Source: Anarhynchus alexandrinus (Eukaryota; Chordata; Aves; Charadriiformes; Charadriidae). Taken from it: DNA of 64,000 bases. A program made the translations under genes and the position numbers. A model generated the notes under the pieces. The model saw only the letters and a list, made by a program, of their open reading frames with translations, did no database searches and was not told the origin of the DNA. Numbering within the stretch: the stretch's first letter is position 1; every line of letters starts with the position of its first letter. The stretch is from the NCBI GenBank assembly GCA_008711295.1, contig VUYV01000608.1, forward strand, positions 227,757 to 291,756. Reading direction: 5' to 3'. Of the stretch, positions 24,773 through 38,137 are shown in pieces.

Positions 24773-24942
24773 GGTTAATGATTGTATTCTACAAGTAAAC
24801 GAGGTGGATGTTCGTGATGTGACACACAGCAAAGCAGTCGAAGCATTGAAAGAAGCAGGGTCAATTGTACGATTGTATGTCAAAAGAAGAAAACCAGTCA
24901 CAGAAAAAATAGTGGAAATCAAACTTGTAAAAGGCCCTAAAG
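24773..24942 (+). CDS. DLG1: DLG1 PDZ1 second part and start of PDZ2
   Basis: This 170-base exon completes the split arginine codon and encodes [18 protein letters not shown] through [20 protein letters not shown], then [10 protein letters not shown]. The histidine of [10 protein letters not shown] is the first residue of helix alpha-B, diagnostic of class I PDZ domains that prefer S/T-x-hydrophobic C-termini. The segment after KRRKPV starts strand A of PDZ2. Acceptor TGTCTCTAG, donor AAAG/GTATGT, exit in phase 1. The glutamine in ILQVNEV stands where other DLG proteins have arginine (ILRVNEV), as I recall them. Confidence 0.97.
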
Positions 24943-26620
<1,678 letters not shown>

Positions 26621-26765
26621 GTGAACAGTGTTTGCTTAGAAGAAGTTACTCACGAAGAAGCAGTGACTGCCTTAAAAAACACATCTGACTTTGTTTATCT
26701 GAAAGTTGCAAAACCCACCAGCATGTTCATGAATGACAGTTATGCCCCTCCTGACATCACAAACT
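26621..26765 (+). CDS. DLG1: DLG1 PDZ2, second part
   Basis: This 145-base exon encodes [35 protein letters not shown] and [10 protein letters not shown]. The histidine of THEEAVTAL is the class I specificity residue on helix alpha-B of PDZ2. The tail [18 protein letters not shown] begins the long linker to PDZ3. Acceptor GTTTAG, donor GTAAGT (consensus), exit phase 1. VNSV replaces the VNNV I recall for mammals. Confidence 0.97.
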
Positions 26766-29700
26766 GTAAGTTCAGCTTATCTTTGTGATTTAATTACTTT
26801 TCCCTTTAATGCTTTAACATACCCCATTTTTAGTATTTTAACAGCTTCAAGCTTTTTACAATTATACAGTGTGAAAATCTGATATAAGGAAGTTGATTAA
26901 TCAGGTAAATTATATGCTAAACAGAATAACATCCTATAGCTTGTGTACTGAAAAGACAGCAACAGTGGAGCTCTTAGTGTATTTCTGTGACTGAGGTGGC
27001 CTAGTCCTAGTGGCTTGATGTTTCTGATCACTTGCTGATGAGTGCAAGGAGAATGTTTCATTCTCCTGGAGGCTGTGAAGAGTAACAAACAATGCGCTGC
27101 GTACATGTTCAGTGTCCTGTAAACCGAGCAAAAGACAATACTGTTTCAGGCAGAGGTTAGTGATGTTCTGACTTGCTCTTTTCTGTTTTCCTGCTTTTTC
27201 ATGAGCTGCAGGTATTTGAATAAACTACACTGGGAGAAGTGGGAGGTGTTTACCTCTGATGCCTGTCTGCAAATGTATTGTAAAATTCCATATTAACCTG
27301 CTTGAAATCTTACTTCAGTTTTGTCATAATTGTTGAGAATTCCAGTGGAAAACCAGTGAATGCTATATTGAAAATAGTTAGAAGAGTTTCTTGTTTACAT
27401 GAGTGTGCTACTTACAGGAGTCTTTTTGAAGTCACACATCCAAATCCAGAAAATTCTGGGTTGAACTACAATGTAAAAAAAAAAATTGAATTTAGCGTAC
27501 TGTTTCTTCAAGAGGGATATTACCATTTAGTGTTCAGAGAAAGGAATGAGAATGATATAACTGTATCTTTACAAGACTGGATAGGTGGACTTTTCTGGAT
27601 GACCAGTTTTATTCATCTTGTCATGTGAAATGATCCTGGGGAGAGTTATTTTAGGTGTTGTTTTTTTCTTCCTGCTGTTAAATACAAGTAATTGATAGGT
27701 AGCACTGATCTGTTCAAATACTACTTCATATGAAAAAAGGAGCACTCTTGGACTAAAAAGCCACTGATATAATCTAAAACAGTATGTAAAGAACAACAAC
27801 AAAATGCAGCACAACAAAGGACCTTATAAGCCCATCATTTATTGGCAGTAGCTACATTATCTTTAAATCTATTTGTACGCTTATTGAATTGCAAGTTGTA
27901 GCTCTTTAGGTTTTATATCTTCACTCTTATTAGAAGGATGTTCTTGAAAGCTCTGTTCTTTGACAGAAAACTGATTTTCAGCCTTCGCTTACTCATCCCC
28001 AGTTTTATTTATACTCATATATATGGTTAGAGAGCAGCCATTTTCATTTATGGTATCTAGTTTGTCCAATAATTCAACTTTTCCCACTGTTTCTTTGGCA
28101 AGCAGACTTCTTTTTCTCTTTCCGTTGTAACTGACCTCTTTGTATGTTTCACCTTGAATTCAGATTTTCTGGAACAGAAGTAACCTGATTTGTACATTCT
28201 GTTCCTGGTAGTGTTGCAGTAATACAATTACACAGCTGTGGATAGTGATGTGACAAACATAGAAGTATCTTACCTATTACCACTGTATCTTGACTCAATC
28301 ATTGGGATATTTACTTTATGAATCTTTTGTAGGGGAGATGCAAAGCCTCAAGAAAGTTTGGGGAGAGGAAGGTAGAGAAGGAGTAGGTTCCTCATAATTT
28401 GGCTAATTCTAATAACTCGATACCCTGATATTAGCAAAAGTCATACTTATTAACTCTTGCTTGGTGCCACTGATTATTAAAAAACAACTTGATATAAGGC
28501 TTAAATGGAAAAGAATACAGTGCTATAGCAATTTAGAGGACTGGCTATCTCTCTTGGGAGGAAAACTGAACTGAAACTGTGCAGTTTGTGTGAGTGGAGG
28601 AAGAAACTTGTAGTAGGATTTGACAAATGTACTCCTTTACTGGGCATCCATAAAGGAATGGTTAGATATAAATGTAGACTGACATTTTAATTTTTTATGT
28701 GCTTTGGTACTGTTCATTAAATGATACTTTGCTATTAAAAAGACTGTAGACTCAAAAAGTTAAGAACAGAGATGGCAGACAATGTGGCTGATTCTCAGTA
28801 CTGTAGTTCGGTTTTAGGTAGGTGAGATCAGACTGCTGAGAGTCTTGTTCAAAGCAGCAGTCATATTTCATCTACAGATTGGTGTTCTCCTTTGGGTGCT
28901 TATCTTTTTTTATATTCACATTATATGTATTGATACATACTTTTAAAGTAATACGTGCTCTAGCAGTATGCGTAAGGGCATGCTGTTGGCCCTCCTCTCA
29001 TGCAGCGAATTATTTTCTCTGAAATGGTGGATGAGCTGGAGACTCATTTCATTGAAGCTGATTGCATCATAACATAAAGCCATAAAAGAGCCAGTGGTAT
29101 CTTCAAGAATGCCTCCTTCCCATGTCTGTTGGCTTTTCAGGAATGTTCTGTCAAGGGTAATCCCACATGATTGTCACGAGAATGTGCACTGCCATCTTGC
29201 CTTGAGTCCTTAATTTCCCAATATACCTGACTTACCTTCAGAAAATGGATGTGAGACTAAATGACCTGGCTCTCTTTCATCCCATTACTGTCCTCCCTCC
29301 CAAGTTTCTCTCCCATTTGTCTGCTTTCCTGTAAATGGGACTTGAGAGACAGTGGCGTTCTGTGCAGCCCAGTATCCTGTCCTTGTGTGAAGTGGCACTT
29401 CTATCCAATGACAAGAGAAAAGCCAATCTCCTGACCTGTCATGTCCCTCAAGCTCCAGCAACAACTTCTGGGAACCTTTTCCTCCTCCTGCTGAAGAATT
29501 TTGAAAAAAATCACGAAAGGTTTCTCAGATTCCAGGTGTCTGTCTTCTGTCCTTTGGTGACCTTTGACAAGGTTTGTGGGCTAAAGTGCTGCCTGTACTT
29601 TTGAGTAGATTTTCTGGGTTTCTTTTAATTTAGCTGCAGTTGTAGCATTCAGTTCTGTCTGAAGTTACACTTTTTTTTTTTTACACTGTTTCTAGTAGAC

Positions 29701-31781
29701 TTCTGCCAACAGTTAACCAAAGAACACTTTTCTGCAAAGTGCTGGATCCTTTGATGAAACTTTAGTCTGTTTCTTTTCCCTACAACAGGAAAGCCTTTCC
29801 TACCCAAGGCTTCATATGCTTGTCTCTCTGTTGATCAAAGTCCAGCTGGCTGTTACTGTAGTTTGCATGGAGACTCTGGATCTGCTGCCTGAATTTGGCA
29901 CGCAAAATAGATACAAAGGTCTTGCTTGAGGTGTTTAATGACTTCATTCAAGGAAATCAGTTTAGCCTTTTCCTAAATCTTTCACTTATCAGAAACAACT
30001 GCATATGTTTAAGGTGCTAGATGCTATTTTTTAATACAGGGTAGAACAAAAGCTTTTTCAGGACTCAATATTTTCACATTTACAATGGAAATTTCAAAGG
30101 GAAATACTAATCTCATTGAAGGCTATTGCTTCTTTATAAAGGAGTGCTATAACTTTGCAACTAGAAAGCCTCCGCTTTCTGTAAGGAGCTGTTTAATTAG
30201 CTAGAACTCATACCAAAAAAAGGTGGCTCCTGTACATAGTATTTTAGAAGCTGATGTTTCCAGGGGCACCATTTCAAGGTTTGTTTGCATCTTCGTTCTC
30301 ATCTCAGATGAAACCTCCAAAAGTGATGCTGCATTTGGCAGAGCTTCGGGTTAGGGACTCTGAAGAGCTTTTACCACATGACAGATATTGAAGCGGTATT
30401 TTCTAGAATCTCCTGGATTGCGAGTGAGTGGTGAAACAGTTACCAGTCTTCCTTCTTTACCTACTCACCTGCAGCTGTTTTGCGACATGTATTTGCAATC
30501 CTCCTTTGTACTTCTGTCCATCAGAATCCTGTTTGTTATCCAGGTTCTTAGCAGCTCAGGCCCATTGTAAAGGATAATTAATACATGCTATTACTTTCAC
30601 TACCGAATGTCTTAAATTCACACTGAGGCTGCCTATGGACATGCCCATTACAAATGATGTTAAGGTAGAAACCCTGTCTACTACCTGCGTATATATGTAG
30701 ACTGCTCATTGCCCAGAACTCTTGGTGGTGGTTTTTTTCAGTTTGTGTGGAGTTTTTTTAAACACTCATTTTATCAGAAACACCTAAAAGCACAGTACTT
30801 ACTGGCTTGGTATCTGTACTGTCTGCAGAACATGCAGTAGATTGCTTATTATACTAACTTTTATGAACATGGTAGTTCATTCAAAAGTCCACAAAACACC
30901 AAATTCATAATTTGGTTGTCTTTCAGACTTTCTCTCTGGAACTGGTTTAGCTTAGGTATAGGGCTGCCTCACTTTCCCTGGTGATAGGGATTTAAAATGC
31001 AGAGCTAAGGATACTGAAAAACTGTTTGAGAACCAGGTTCACAGATTTCTGTATCCAGGTGTTCTGCAAAATCTGTTTTCTTTTTTAACTCCTGTAGTAA
31101 GAGTACCAGCCACACAACAGTAAGGTCTTGTCAGGTGGTCTAATGATGCAAAAGATGGGACAAAGTAAGTTAGCATCCATATAAATAACTAAATCATTTG
31201 ATATTTCTTTGGGGTTAGTGTCTTTGTATCAAGGGACATTTGATCAAGAGGTTTCTGAGATTCTGATTTATGGCAGTATTTATTGAGGAGAGTACAGATC
31301 CTGCCAACATAATTCTTTGTGCACCTGGGGCTGAAAGTTGACCTCCATCATCTGATATTTATCAGAGTGAGTGAATGGCTTCCGGCTGCCTGTGGGGAAA
31401 TTAATGTTGAAAATGTTGTTAAAGAAGAGTTGGGGCTGTCTGAAACCAGAGCATTTAGCAGGGAATGAATGTGGGAAAAAATAGCTCATAGTTATGTGGT
31501 GTAGCTGTAGGGACTGGTACTGTGAGCAGTGAAAGCTTGACCACAGCCCTTGACAGACTGGAATAGTTGATTGCTATGCCTGTTTCTATTCCTTCTGTGA
31601 GATTTTTCTTTTAACCCTAGAGGTGTGGATTGCTGGTTTAAACAGTTGCTTTGCAGTGATCTCCATTTTCTGACTCAAGAAAAATGCCATTATGAAAGGT
31701 GGTTCTTTCTGAGCATGTTGTGTCTCCCAGTCTCTGAGACACTGAAAGATGAGAACTTCCAGTAGAGGAAACAGGGAAATT

Positions 31782-31802
31782 AAAAAAAAAAAAAAAAAAA
31801 AA
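31782..31802. repeat. Poly(A) run of 21 bases
   Basis: An uninterrupted A run lies within the intron. Sequence to its left shows no coding trace, so I do not call it a retrocopy tail. Confidence 0.8.
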
Positions 31803-34800
31803 TTCATTGTATGTGGAGGAACAGCAGCACTGTAGGTGGGATGGTCCTGTGGGCCGATGCCACCCAACTGGCTGGCACCACCGGCAGCTAAACTTGATGT
31901 TTGATTATCACAGCTATTAGCCTTCTGTAGTAGGTCATATGTCAGTAGAGAATGTACACTGCCTCAATAATCTATATATAAATGTTGGTCATTAAATGGT
32001 TAGGGGAACAAATGTCCAGTAACTTGTTGGTATAAATGCTTTTAAAGTTATTCAGTTGAAATATTACAAAGAAGGTCTAGAACTTACTGTTTAAAAGCCA
32101 CCAACATTGCCTGGACAGTACATATTGTAGAATATCATAGTCAGAAAAGTTTCTACACAGTTCTTGAGACAGAGGACTTGCTTCCTATACAGGCCTCCTT
32201 TGAAGACATTATTAATGATGCATTTTTGACTCCTAGTCAATTTTAAAGTATTTTTTCTTTGTGTGTGTGTGTGGCTACAGTATTTCCACCCTGCACTGAG
32301 ACATAAAATACTGCAAGGTAGGGAATAATCAGTTTTCTCACTAGAGACATAAATGCCTTATTGTTCCTTAAATGGCATAAATACGGGAAGAAAAGAATAT
32401 GTAGTAACAGTAAATTACAATAAAGTTTTAATTTTATTTCCCATTTTAGAGATTGTACTTGTGATTGGTGTCCGCAGTTTGCAGATAATAAGGAAATAAT
32501 AGGAAATCTTCTATTTTTGTTTTTGTGTAGAACTGTGTTATGTCAAGGGGGGAGGGTGGATTTGGAAATGGAATTTCTCTTTCAGAGTCTTTGAGTTTTC
32601 CTGTCAAAGCAAGTTTATTTTGTGCATGTAATTTTTCTGTTCATCCAAATCACAGTTCCTTTATCAGTTACATCAGTAATAATTACTTGGAAATACAGTT
32701 TAGACCTGATTTAGAATTCAGAAAGTGATGGCTTGTCTTTTATTTCTATCATGTTCCTCATGAATATTCTTAGGTATAATTTCCAGCTAAAACAGTTTTA
32801 GGAAAGCCTCAAGCATGTTTTTTGCAGGAACTCCATAGAGAGTCTTTTTATGCCTTGTAGGTTTGTTTCCCTAGCGCTGAGAGTAACAGCCTTGAAAAAG
32901 GACCTGACTTTTCTAAGCAAGTACCACATGTAGGACTTTATAAATGATGTACCCAGTGCTGATGTGGAACAGCCCACAGGTCTGAAATAGCAAACTGTTA
33001 TATTGTTTGGTAGCTGAGTTTTAGTTACATGGTAAAAGGATACAAAATTTTAAAAATAAGAATATGTGACAGTATTAGATGGTAGTAATGGTGTCTGAAC
33101 ATGATGCAGTTAAAAGCTTTAGGAACCTTAAAAACAATCACATGAAAAGCACTGTAACTAAACATAGAATTTTTTATGAAAAACCTAATTATTTCATATA
33201 AAATATGCATCTTTATAGTTGCCACTGACTTGTTAAAAGCAATTGTAAATTTATTTTTTGAAATGAGATGAATTAGTGCATGAACAGAATGTACAAAGCT
33301 GCTATGCTGTGCTACAGTTGTTTAGTTTTTTTAATCAAAACCCATTTTCCATTAATTGGAAATGAGATCATGAAGTCTACATTCCCTTTTTTGTGCTTTA
33401 GCTGTAAAATTTTCTGAGGGAAAACTGATATAACTATATTTATGTATAGTAGTCATTTTCAAAGTATCACTTGCTTTAAACACAGTGTATACAGTGACAT
33501 GGAAATACACTTTTGTATTAAAATACATATATTATTTTCCATTGAAAAGTAAATATTGCTGTATGGTTTGGTAATCATTGTGAAAATCTGTTGCCAAAAC
33601 TCCAGTGTAGCTAAAAATCAAGTTTTGAAATTGACAGTAAACTGTCCAAATCTGTTACCAGTGCATAGAAGCTACATATTGTGCTGGGGCAGACAGAAAG
33701 AATTAAGCAGTGGAATCTCTAGTTTTTGAATCCTTGCAGGGAGCAGAAGGATGAAGATGTAATGTACATGTGTTGCAGCTGTTCTAAAAAATGGTTTTAG
33801 GAGTCATGTGTTTTGAACAACTAATTATTAGGGAATTCTCAAATATTAATGCTTTTGTTGACCACTTGGCTTTAGCAAAAGCAGTGTTCTCTTTGCTGGA
33901 GACCTCATGAAGCTAACTTGAAGTTTCCTTTAGTCTGTCTTGTAGAAGGGGACAGGCCACCTCTTGCACTCAGATTCTGGTTTTTGCTGAAAACACTCGT
34001 GAATCCAGAATTGTTATTTCCAAAAGTTCTGCACAGTCCCAGACTAGAGCATGCAACTCACTGAGGGCTGGTGTGTCTGAATAACAAACTTAATTACTTT
34101 ATCAGGTAGTGCTTTTAAGCTACCTAAGCTGTTAATAGTGGATTTTAATGTTTGCTGAAACACATTTTTATAAAAGTGAAAGAAGTCTAATATGTGACAA
34201 AGATTTAAAGAATAAGAAGCAGTCTGGCTAATCAGATATGATAGCAGATGTTACATGCCAGGCATTAAGGTACTATGCGTAGTTCCCTATCTGACTCAGT
34301 ACCTCTCCTATTAGACCATTGATCATGGTAAGGCAGTGTTGATGTGACACATACTCCATGTATGGAATTTACTGCATACAGGTTTACTAGGAAGCTAGAG
34401 TAATACAGAATCAATGCAGTGCGGATTGGGTGGTTTGAAAGCTGGTGATTTAGCAAATTTCTCATATAAAAATACTCTTGAAGTTTGTATATGACCCAGA
34501 TGTTACGCCAGTGGTTTAAAAAGAAAACCAAACAAGGAGAATGTACAGGTCACTTCTACAATTTGTGTCATGTCTATGCTGTTAAAAAGCTTTGGTTTTA
34601 GTGTAAATCCTCAAAAGTCAGGCATCACATCAGATACAGCAAGCCAATAAGTCTGGCAATGTTGATAATGTTAAATCTGTGAACCCTCCATGTTTAAGCC
34701 TCAAAACTTGAAGCACCTACACCAGGAAAAAGATTTTCAATTGAAGAATATGCTTTATAATAGGAGACAGTGGGTATGACTACGCCTGGTTAATGGACAC

Positions 34801-34975
34801 TTAAAATTGATGTGCCTAACTTGGAAATATAATGCACCCTTTTATTTATTGGAACAACTCACCTGGAATTGCAGAATATTTTCCAACAACTGAAATCATT
34901 AAGATGCTAAATTTTTCTAGTATGTGTTCATGTAAAACATGCTCTTTGTGCACAGGATTCATGGTCTGTTACGCA

Positions 34976-35034
34976 AGAGGTTAGACTAAATCCTTTTAAT
35001 ACTCCTTTCCAGTTTTAATCAATGAATCTGTGAA
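34976..35034 (+). mobile_element. Possible ancient CR1/L3-like 3' tail
   Basis: The sense strand reads AGAGGTTAGACTAAATCC, then CTCCTTTCCAGTTTTAATC and AATGAATCTGTGAAT. The order resembles the degenerate end of old CR1/L3 elements (GGTTGGACTAGATGAT, CCCTTCCA, terminal ATTCTATGA repeats). Similarity is partial and judged by eye; it could be chance. Confidence 0.35.
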
Positions 35035-35731
35035 TAAGGCAACTGACCCTTGCAGTACAGTTCACAATTTTTTGCACTAGCTTGTTTATTCCTCTCGGTA
35101 AATTGATGCCTCTTACCTACCTTGAGGAATAGGAAGTGGAATAATCCTACCTTTGTTTCCTGATATGTGCTGTTGGCTCAGCATATACTAGCATCGCTGC
35201 CAGCACCTGTGCTACTAAAGATGGTTTTGTTCCGTGTCTAAAAAAATATAACTTCCCTCCCTCTCCAGACCTGTTAATCAGAACAGCCTGGAGTATTCTG
35301 GAGATGCTAAGATGCTCCGCATCAAAGCACTGAAAAGAAAAGAGGTAGGCAGCTTGACAGATTGGAAGAAGTGCAAGATGAAAATGTATTTTTCACTGTT
35401 GCTCTGACATGGTGATTTTAAGAAACTGAAATTCTTAATTGACTTCAGTCAAATTAAAGACAACTTTAAAACCGGGTAAATCTCCAGACTGTCCTCACAG
35501 GCTTCAGTTATCCACAGTGTCTGTTTCTAAAAAAGGAGGAGACTGGGGAATGTGTAGATGCCACAGTGTTTTAGAACTGATATTTATAATGTAGCATTTG
35601 AACTGTTACATTTTGGTTTTAGAAGATGTCACTCCTTATAATAATACTTTGTTACAGTACCTCCATCTCTTTTTCCTTATTGCCTTAATGATTTTTTCCT
35701 TTTTCTTTTTTTTTTATTCCCCTCTTTGAAG

Positions 35732-35858
35732 CTTATTCTCAGCCAGTGGATAACCATATCACTCCGTCTGCCTACATGGGACAGTCCTTGCCCCCAGCAT
35801 CACCAGGGCGCTATTCACCAATTCCCAAGGGAATGCTTGGAGATGATGAGATTACCAG
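35732..35858 (+). CDS. DLG1: DLG1 PDZ2-PDZ3 linker exon
   Basis: This 127-base exon completes a serine codon and encodes [34 protein letters not shown] and LGDDEIT, leaving two bases of an arginine codon. It is the flexible linker before PDZ3. QPVDNH and [12 protein letters not shown] identify DLG1. The middle is less conserved: [15 protein letters not shown] is closer to the DLG2 linker ([15 protein letters not shown]) than to the shorter mammalian DLG1 form that I recall (TPASPARYSPVSK). The SP dipeptides are plausible proline-directed phosphorylation sites. The acceptor is TTTGAAG, with A instead of a pyrimidine at -3; the donor is GTAATG. Confidence 0.96.
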
Positions 35859-36035
35859 GTAATGAATAACCAAAGCTACATGTCAAATTACTTAACAAGG
35901 GAAACACATAAGATGTGTTTGTGGGCAAAATACTAGTGAATGTTATATTTTATTTCTTGAAATAAATGCAAGTCATTAGTTTCTTAACACTTCTAAACAT
36001 TGGTGTAAGGAAAAAACTAGATATATTTATATTGA

Positions 36036-36079
36036 TATATACACACACACATCTACGTGCACATGTATACACACACATG
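36036..36079. repeat. Interrupted (AC)n / (AT)n microsatellite
   Basis: ATATATACACACACACAT is followed by a short unique stretch and a second ACACACAC block at 36070-36077. Likely length-variable between individuals. Confidence 0.75.
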
Positions 36080-37825
36080 CTTTATCAGTCCAGGAATACT
36101 ATTAAAATCAGAATGCCCTGCCAAAGAGCTCCATGAGTTGACTGGATCATAGTATGAGCAGACTAGAGATTAAATTAAGAAATAAAGCCAGCAATCTTTT
36201 TTTTTTTTTCCTTTTTCACAGGCAAGGGTTTGTTTTGATGGATTAGTAAATCCAGAAAGGCTAGAGAGCTCCTAATCCTTTCCCATTAACAGACCCATCA
36301 TTCCTTCACTGATTCAGTAGATTGCATTAATCTTTTGTTCATCATTGCTGATAAAGGGAAGCTCTTGTAATTTTGTTACCCTTCTGTTTTGCAAGTACAG
36401 GGATGTTAGACTGCATTTTCAGTGTGTTGTTGCCTAATTCTGTGTCACACCATCTGATGCAGCTAATGTCACTCAGTTTCTGAGGCAGGGTCTACCCAGT
36501 ATTGAAACATAAGTGGTATAATAAGTTGGAGAATAAATTTTAGTGTATTGGAATGTAGGAAAGTCTCCGATATGTGCTTGTAGTTATTTTTATCTTTGGC
36601 TTATATATCCACCTAACCCTAAGTGATTCTGTCCTGCTGATAGCATTGCTTAAGTTACAGTTCTGTAGCTTTCCTTGAAAATTACTGTAAAGGGAGGTTT
36701 TTAGATTTCTACTGAAATGCGAGGAGTGTTCAGAGAAGGTTTTAGGTGATTTTCTTTAAATTACCTTCCCATCTTCTGCTCCTCCATCCCAAAAAGAGGT
36801 TTAGAAATTTTGACTAGTATTTTAAAAGTTACTGTGTATTTATGTGCTTAACTGCAGCATTTTTGTTAATGTATTAGTGTGATCCAGAGCAATATACATA
36901 GGTTTTCAAAATGTCGTTTATTTGTAATAAAATAGTACTCTGAAAAGATGAATATAATCATTGATAGGGGATGAAATGTAAGAATTTAACACTAAGCTGA
37001 TTTAAGAGCTAGAGCAAAAATTGAGTGATTTTTAAGGATCGAACAAGATGTTTGTTTGTATTGGAAAAATGTAGCTTTTTAGTTTATCCTAAAAATTAAT
37101 AATTAATGTCTCCAAATACTTAAGAATGCCCATTAATTGTTCTTTAGTGCTCTCTAGTGATTTTTCAAATGCAGTGCACAGTTGCTCTGCTTTATTATAA
37201 ATGTCTGTTTCTGAAATCATTTATGCTTTTCTTCTACTGGGTCAAGTAGCAGATCAGTAGATTTCTGGAGGGAGTGTTTCTGCATTAAAAGTTGGCTGAC
37301 CTTATCTTAACTTGATCAGTATTTCTTCTTTCTTCATCCAGGCAGGAGGGGTCCTATAGAAAGAGTGCAACAACTTGATTTAGACTTAACTTTTTCAAGT
37401 GCAGTTGCTGCAAATAAATTGCAAATGTATTTGAGAATGCCATAAATTCTGATATTTTTTTCCATACTTCTGTAATTGTTCTTTACTATATTTATTGCTT
37501 GACCAACTGGAGTGAAATTAAAGCCGTAAGGACATATTTTTTATCATTGGTGTTTTCATTAGAATTTGTTCTTAAGTTTCAGAAATATTACCATTAGATA
37601 GAATAAGACTGTGAGCTGTGTTGAGGCTCTTGGACAATATGGAAAGTGTTAAGTAATGACATTTAGTGCTGAAAAGGATTGTAGCATAATAGGAATTTAG
37701 AATACATACATACTTATGAATTATTCAGTTCACCAAACAACAGGGAGGGGATATTGTGTTTCCTCTAGAAGCCGAATTGAAAGCATACAAATAATAGAAG
37801 CTATTATTTCAAAGTCTAAGCTTTC

Positions 37826-37855
37826 GGGGGGCGCACTGGGGAGAGTACAGGGGGG
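37826..37855 (+). repeat. G-run cluster upstream of the PDZ3 exon
   Basis: G runs of six, four and six bases occur at 37826-37831, 37838-37841 and 37850-37855, about 125 bases before the PDZ3 acceptor. G runs near exons often act as intronic splicing enhancers, and four tracts are available for a quadruplex if one long run is shared. The role here is inference. Confidence 0.45.
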
Positions 37856-37980
37856 CACATGACATTGTTGCCTTAAGAAATGTGTAACTTCTGATACCTA
37901 AATTTTCAACACTGCATCTCTCACAAAACATAGCTTCTACTCAGAAGTAGTGACCAAAATTTCATATTTCTTTCTTTCAG

Positions 37981-38137
37981 GGAGCCTAGAAAGGTTGTCC
38001 TGCATCGAGGATCAACAGGTCTTGGTTTCAACATTGTTGGAGGAGAAGATGGAGAAGGAATTTTCGTCTCTTTCATCCTTGCGGGAGGGCCAGCTGACCT
38101 GAGTGGAGAGCTTAGGAAAGGAGATCGTATAATTTCT
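37981..38137 (+). CDS. DLG1: DLG1 PDZ3, first part
   Basis: This 157-base exon completes the arginine codon and encodes [20 protein letters not shown], then [20 protein letters not shown] and [28 protein letters not shown] is the highly conserved PDZ3 carboxylate-binding region of all DLG proteins. Acceptor TTTCTTTCAG, donor GTAGGA, exit phase 0. FVSF has valine where I recall isoleucine in mammalian DLG1. Confidence 0.97.

Larger units (their letters stand above)
26766..35731 (+). other. DLG1: DLG1 intron between PDZ2 and the PDZ2-PDZ3 linker
   Basis: This 9.0 kb intron ends at the acceptor CTCTTTGAAG. It contains a 21-base A run (31782-31802), a short TG repeat (32261-32273) and a doubtful ancient CR1/L3-like tail near 34976-35034. 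Open frames such as 27302-27628 and 29335-29604 (both +) are uninterrupted for 90 to 108 codons but show no motif and no splice support. I see no further DLG1 exon. Confidence 0.85.
35859..37980 (+). other. DLG1: DLG1 intron before PDZ3
   Basis: The 2.1 kb intron contains an interrupted AC/AT repeat (36036-36079), a T run near 36200 and a G-run cluster (37826-37855) shortly upstream of the PDZ3 acceptor TTTCTTTCAG. No exon or interspersed repeat was recognised. Confidence 0.9.

Noticed and set aside
27302..27628. 108-codon + strand open frame
   Set aside because: It uses a TTG or late ATG start, is AT-rich, contains lysine runs from poly(A), and has no motif or splice support.
29335..29604. 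89-codon + strand open frame with mixed composition
   Set aside because: No recognised family, no splice signals in frame with DLG1, and it may overlap an old repeat.
31740..31802. Poly(A) run as the tail of a processed pseudogene
   Set aside because: No coding trace or polyadenylation signal was seen to the left of the run.
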